From UTCFX2 sp002050125 (lineage in GTDB: Bacteria; Chloroflexota; Anaerolineae; Anaerolineales; UBA4823), in contig JAOSJQ010000001.1 in the NCBI GenBank assembly GCA_027494035.1, positions 2,976,001 to 3,040,000 on the forward strand: a DNA stretch of 64,000 nucleotides, written 5' to 3'. Each line of letters begins with the position of its first letter. Position 1 is the first letter of the stretch. Made by a program: the position numbers and the translations under genes. Below the pieces are notes generated by a model. It was given only the letters and a program-made list of their open reading frames with translations, ran no database searches and had not been told where the DNA came from. This document shows, piece by piece, positions 63,128 to 64,000 of the stretch.

Positions 63128-64000
63128 AGAAGTTCACCTGCCAGAAAACCGCTCGCCAGCCCGACGCCCTCCAGCGAACGCTCGCGGATGGGGTCGAAGC
63201 CGTCCAGCGCGCCCCCCAGTATATGTAAGTTCTCGTAAAAGACCTGCCCGTCTGAACTAAGCGGCTGAAGATCGCGGTTCACGCGCAGTCCGGAATGGAA
63301 AATCGGGTGCCCTTTTCCGGAGAGGAACTCCCGGTTCAGCCAGCCATGGCGGGAAGCTGGAGCTGCAACCGGCAGGTTGAAGACCTGCTCGGAGACCAAG
63401 CCGTTGTGTGCAGCAAAAAACCCGCCGCCGAGCAGTCCGCCGCTAGCAAGGCAGTAGGAGCGCGCTCGGTGCAGCGTCTTTCGGGCGGCGGCTTCGCTCC
63501 AGACGCCGGTGATTTTCCCGTTTTCGCGCTCGGCGCAAACGGCTTGCAGCCCGTTGTACACCTTTCCTCCGCTGTTGTGGATCGCATTTACCAGCAGCCG
63601 GCACAAGCGCATGCCGGGGATCGAGGGCGGAAGCGTGGGGATTTCAAAAACCGGCAGCCCCAGGCTGATTTCAAGCTGTTCGAGGGCGCGTCTGGGGTTA
63701 TCCAGCCCCAGCACCGCCGGAAAACCGATCCTTTCAGGCTGGAAATCGGATTTTTTCGATATTTGTCTCAGCAGTTCCTCAGCGACCGATTCGACAAATC
63801 GCGGGTCGTCGAAGAGATTCGCCAGCGTGAGCGCGTTGACAAAGCGCCGCCTCGCGACCTCGGGCAGGCTGAGCCACAAACCACGGGCGGGAACCCCCTG
63901 ATGAGAGAGGTTGTCGGCGATCAGTTCGGGGTAGAAATCCGCAAAACCCGCGAAACCGACGATCAATGCGGGCTTGGACGCAGTCAGGTCGCCGGCGATC
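63124..64000 (-). CDS. glpB: Anaerobic glycerol-3-phosphate dehydrogenase subunit B, partial
   Basis: The C-terminal 292 residues are present; the N-terminal FAD-binding part lies outside the window. Landmarks are LIVGFAGFADFYPELIADNL, FEIPTLPPSIPGMRL, LASGGLLGGGF and ENLHILGGALDGFDPIRE, the last close to the FAD-binding C-terminus of GlpB. GlpB is an FAD/FMN protein of the complex that oxidises glycerol-3-phosphate under anaerobic conditions. glpA should lie upstream beyond the window. Confidence 0.88.
   Translation of the reverse strand, partial: IAGDLTASKPALIVGFAGFADFYPELIADNLSHQGVPARGLWLSLPEVARRRFVNALTLANLFDDPRFVESVAEELLRQISKKSDFQPERIGFPAVLGLDNPRRALEQLEISLGLPVFEIPTLPPSIPGMRLCRLLVNAIHNSGGKVYNGLQAVCAERENGKITGVWSEAAARKTLHRARSYCLASGGLLGGGFFAAHNGLVSEQVFNLPVAAPASRHGWLNREFLSGKGHPIFHSGLRVNRDLQPLSSDGQVFYENLHILGGALDGFDPIRERSLEGVGLASGFLAGELL

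Noticed and set aside
1..64000. rRNA, tRNA, riboswitches or a replication origin
   Set aside because: No tRNA-like cloverleaf, rRNA stretch, conserved riboswitch core or DnaA-box cluster was recognised in the gene-free gaps, most of which are shorter than 250 bases.

Overview
The window is GC-rich and densely coded. It most likely comes from a Chloroflexota genome of the Anaerolineae type. The case rests on gene content rather than any marker gene: Pro/Thr-rich lipoprotein linkers, a large multi-GAF histidine kinase, several DinB proteins, a DUF3160 lipoprotein, a CapA-like protein, MurJ, RarA, and the histidine phosphatase / DUF3090 / SCO1664 triad shared by Actinobacteria and Chloroflexota. 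No rRNA, tRNA, CRISPR array or phage module was seen. The only mobile element is one IS5-family insertion sequence.

Layout. 1-2.6 kb (minus): a LacD-like aldolase cut by the window edge, a sugar-phosphate SIS protein and a membrane zinc-ribbon protein. 2.7-3.6 kb: an IS placed directly before the start codon of a secreted hydrolase that heads an ABC-exporter operon (3.6-7.0 kb). 7-13.4 kb: two DinB proteins, methylglyoxal synthase, a GT-C membrane protein, a THUMP methyltransferase and an M1 lipoprotein peptidase. 13.4-17.1 kb: a GAF histidine kinase with a NarL-type regulator. 17.2-22 kb: cold-shock protein, RarA, the phosphatase/DUF3090/SCO1664 triad and homoserine dehydrogenase. 22-29 kb (minus): FHA-GAF-cyclase, S1-domain protein, thiolase and a second TAP-type hydrolase. 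29-39 kb: DUF3160 and CapA lipoproteins, a PP-loop/Cys-cluster protein, a copper chaperone, an M20 peptidase, and a 7TM histidine kinase with a receiver. 39-43.8 kb (minus): a membrane TPR protein and a protein with two atypical kinase domains. 44-50 kb: Tag and Atl-like repair proteins, MurJ with an SH3 protein, DUF212 and the exonuclease VII genes. 50-64 kb: HIT protein, thiolase, DegV, a polytopic subtilase, two MFS exporters, PRPP synthetase, penicillin acylase, and glpC plus partial glpB.

About 18 genes are interrupted by one- or two-base indels, mostly in short runs of G, C or T. Many are housekeeping genes (murJ, xseA, hom, csp), and the reading frame resumes with intact family motifs. 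I treat these as probable sequence or assembly errors. Each is annotated as one CDS across the break, with the break position given.

The most promising undescribed units are the double-kinase/TPR pair at 39.0-43.8 kb, the DUF3090 triad at 19.1-21.0 kb, the PP-loop protein at 33.8 kb and the membrane-embedded subtilase at 53 kb.
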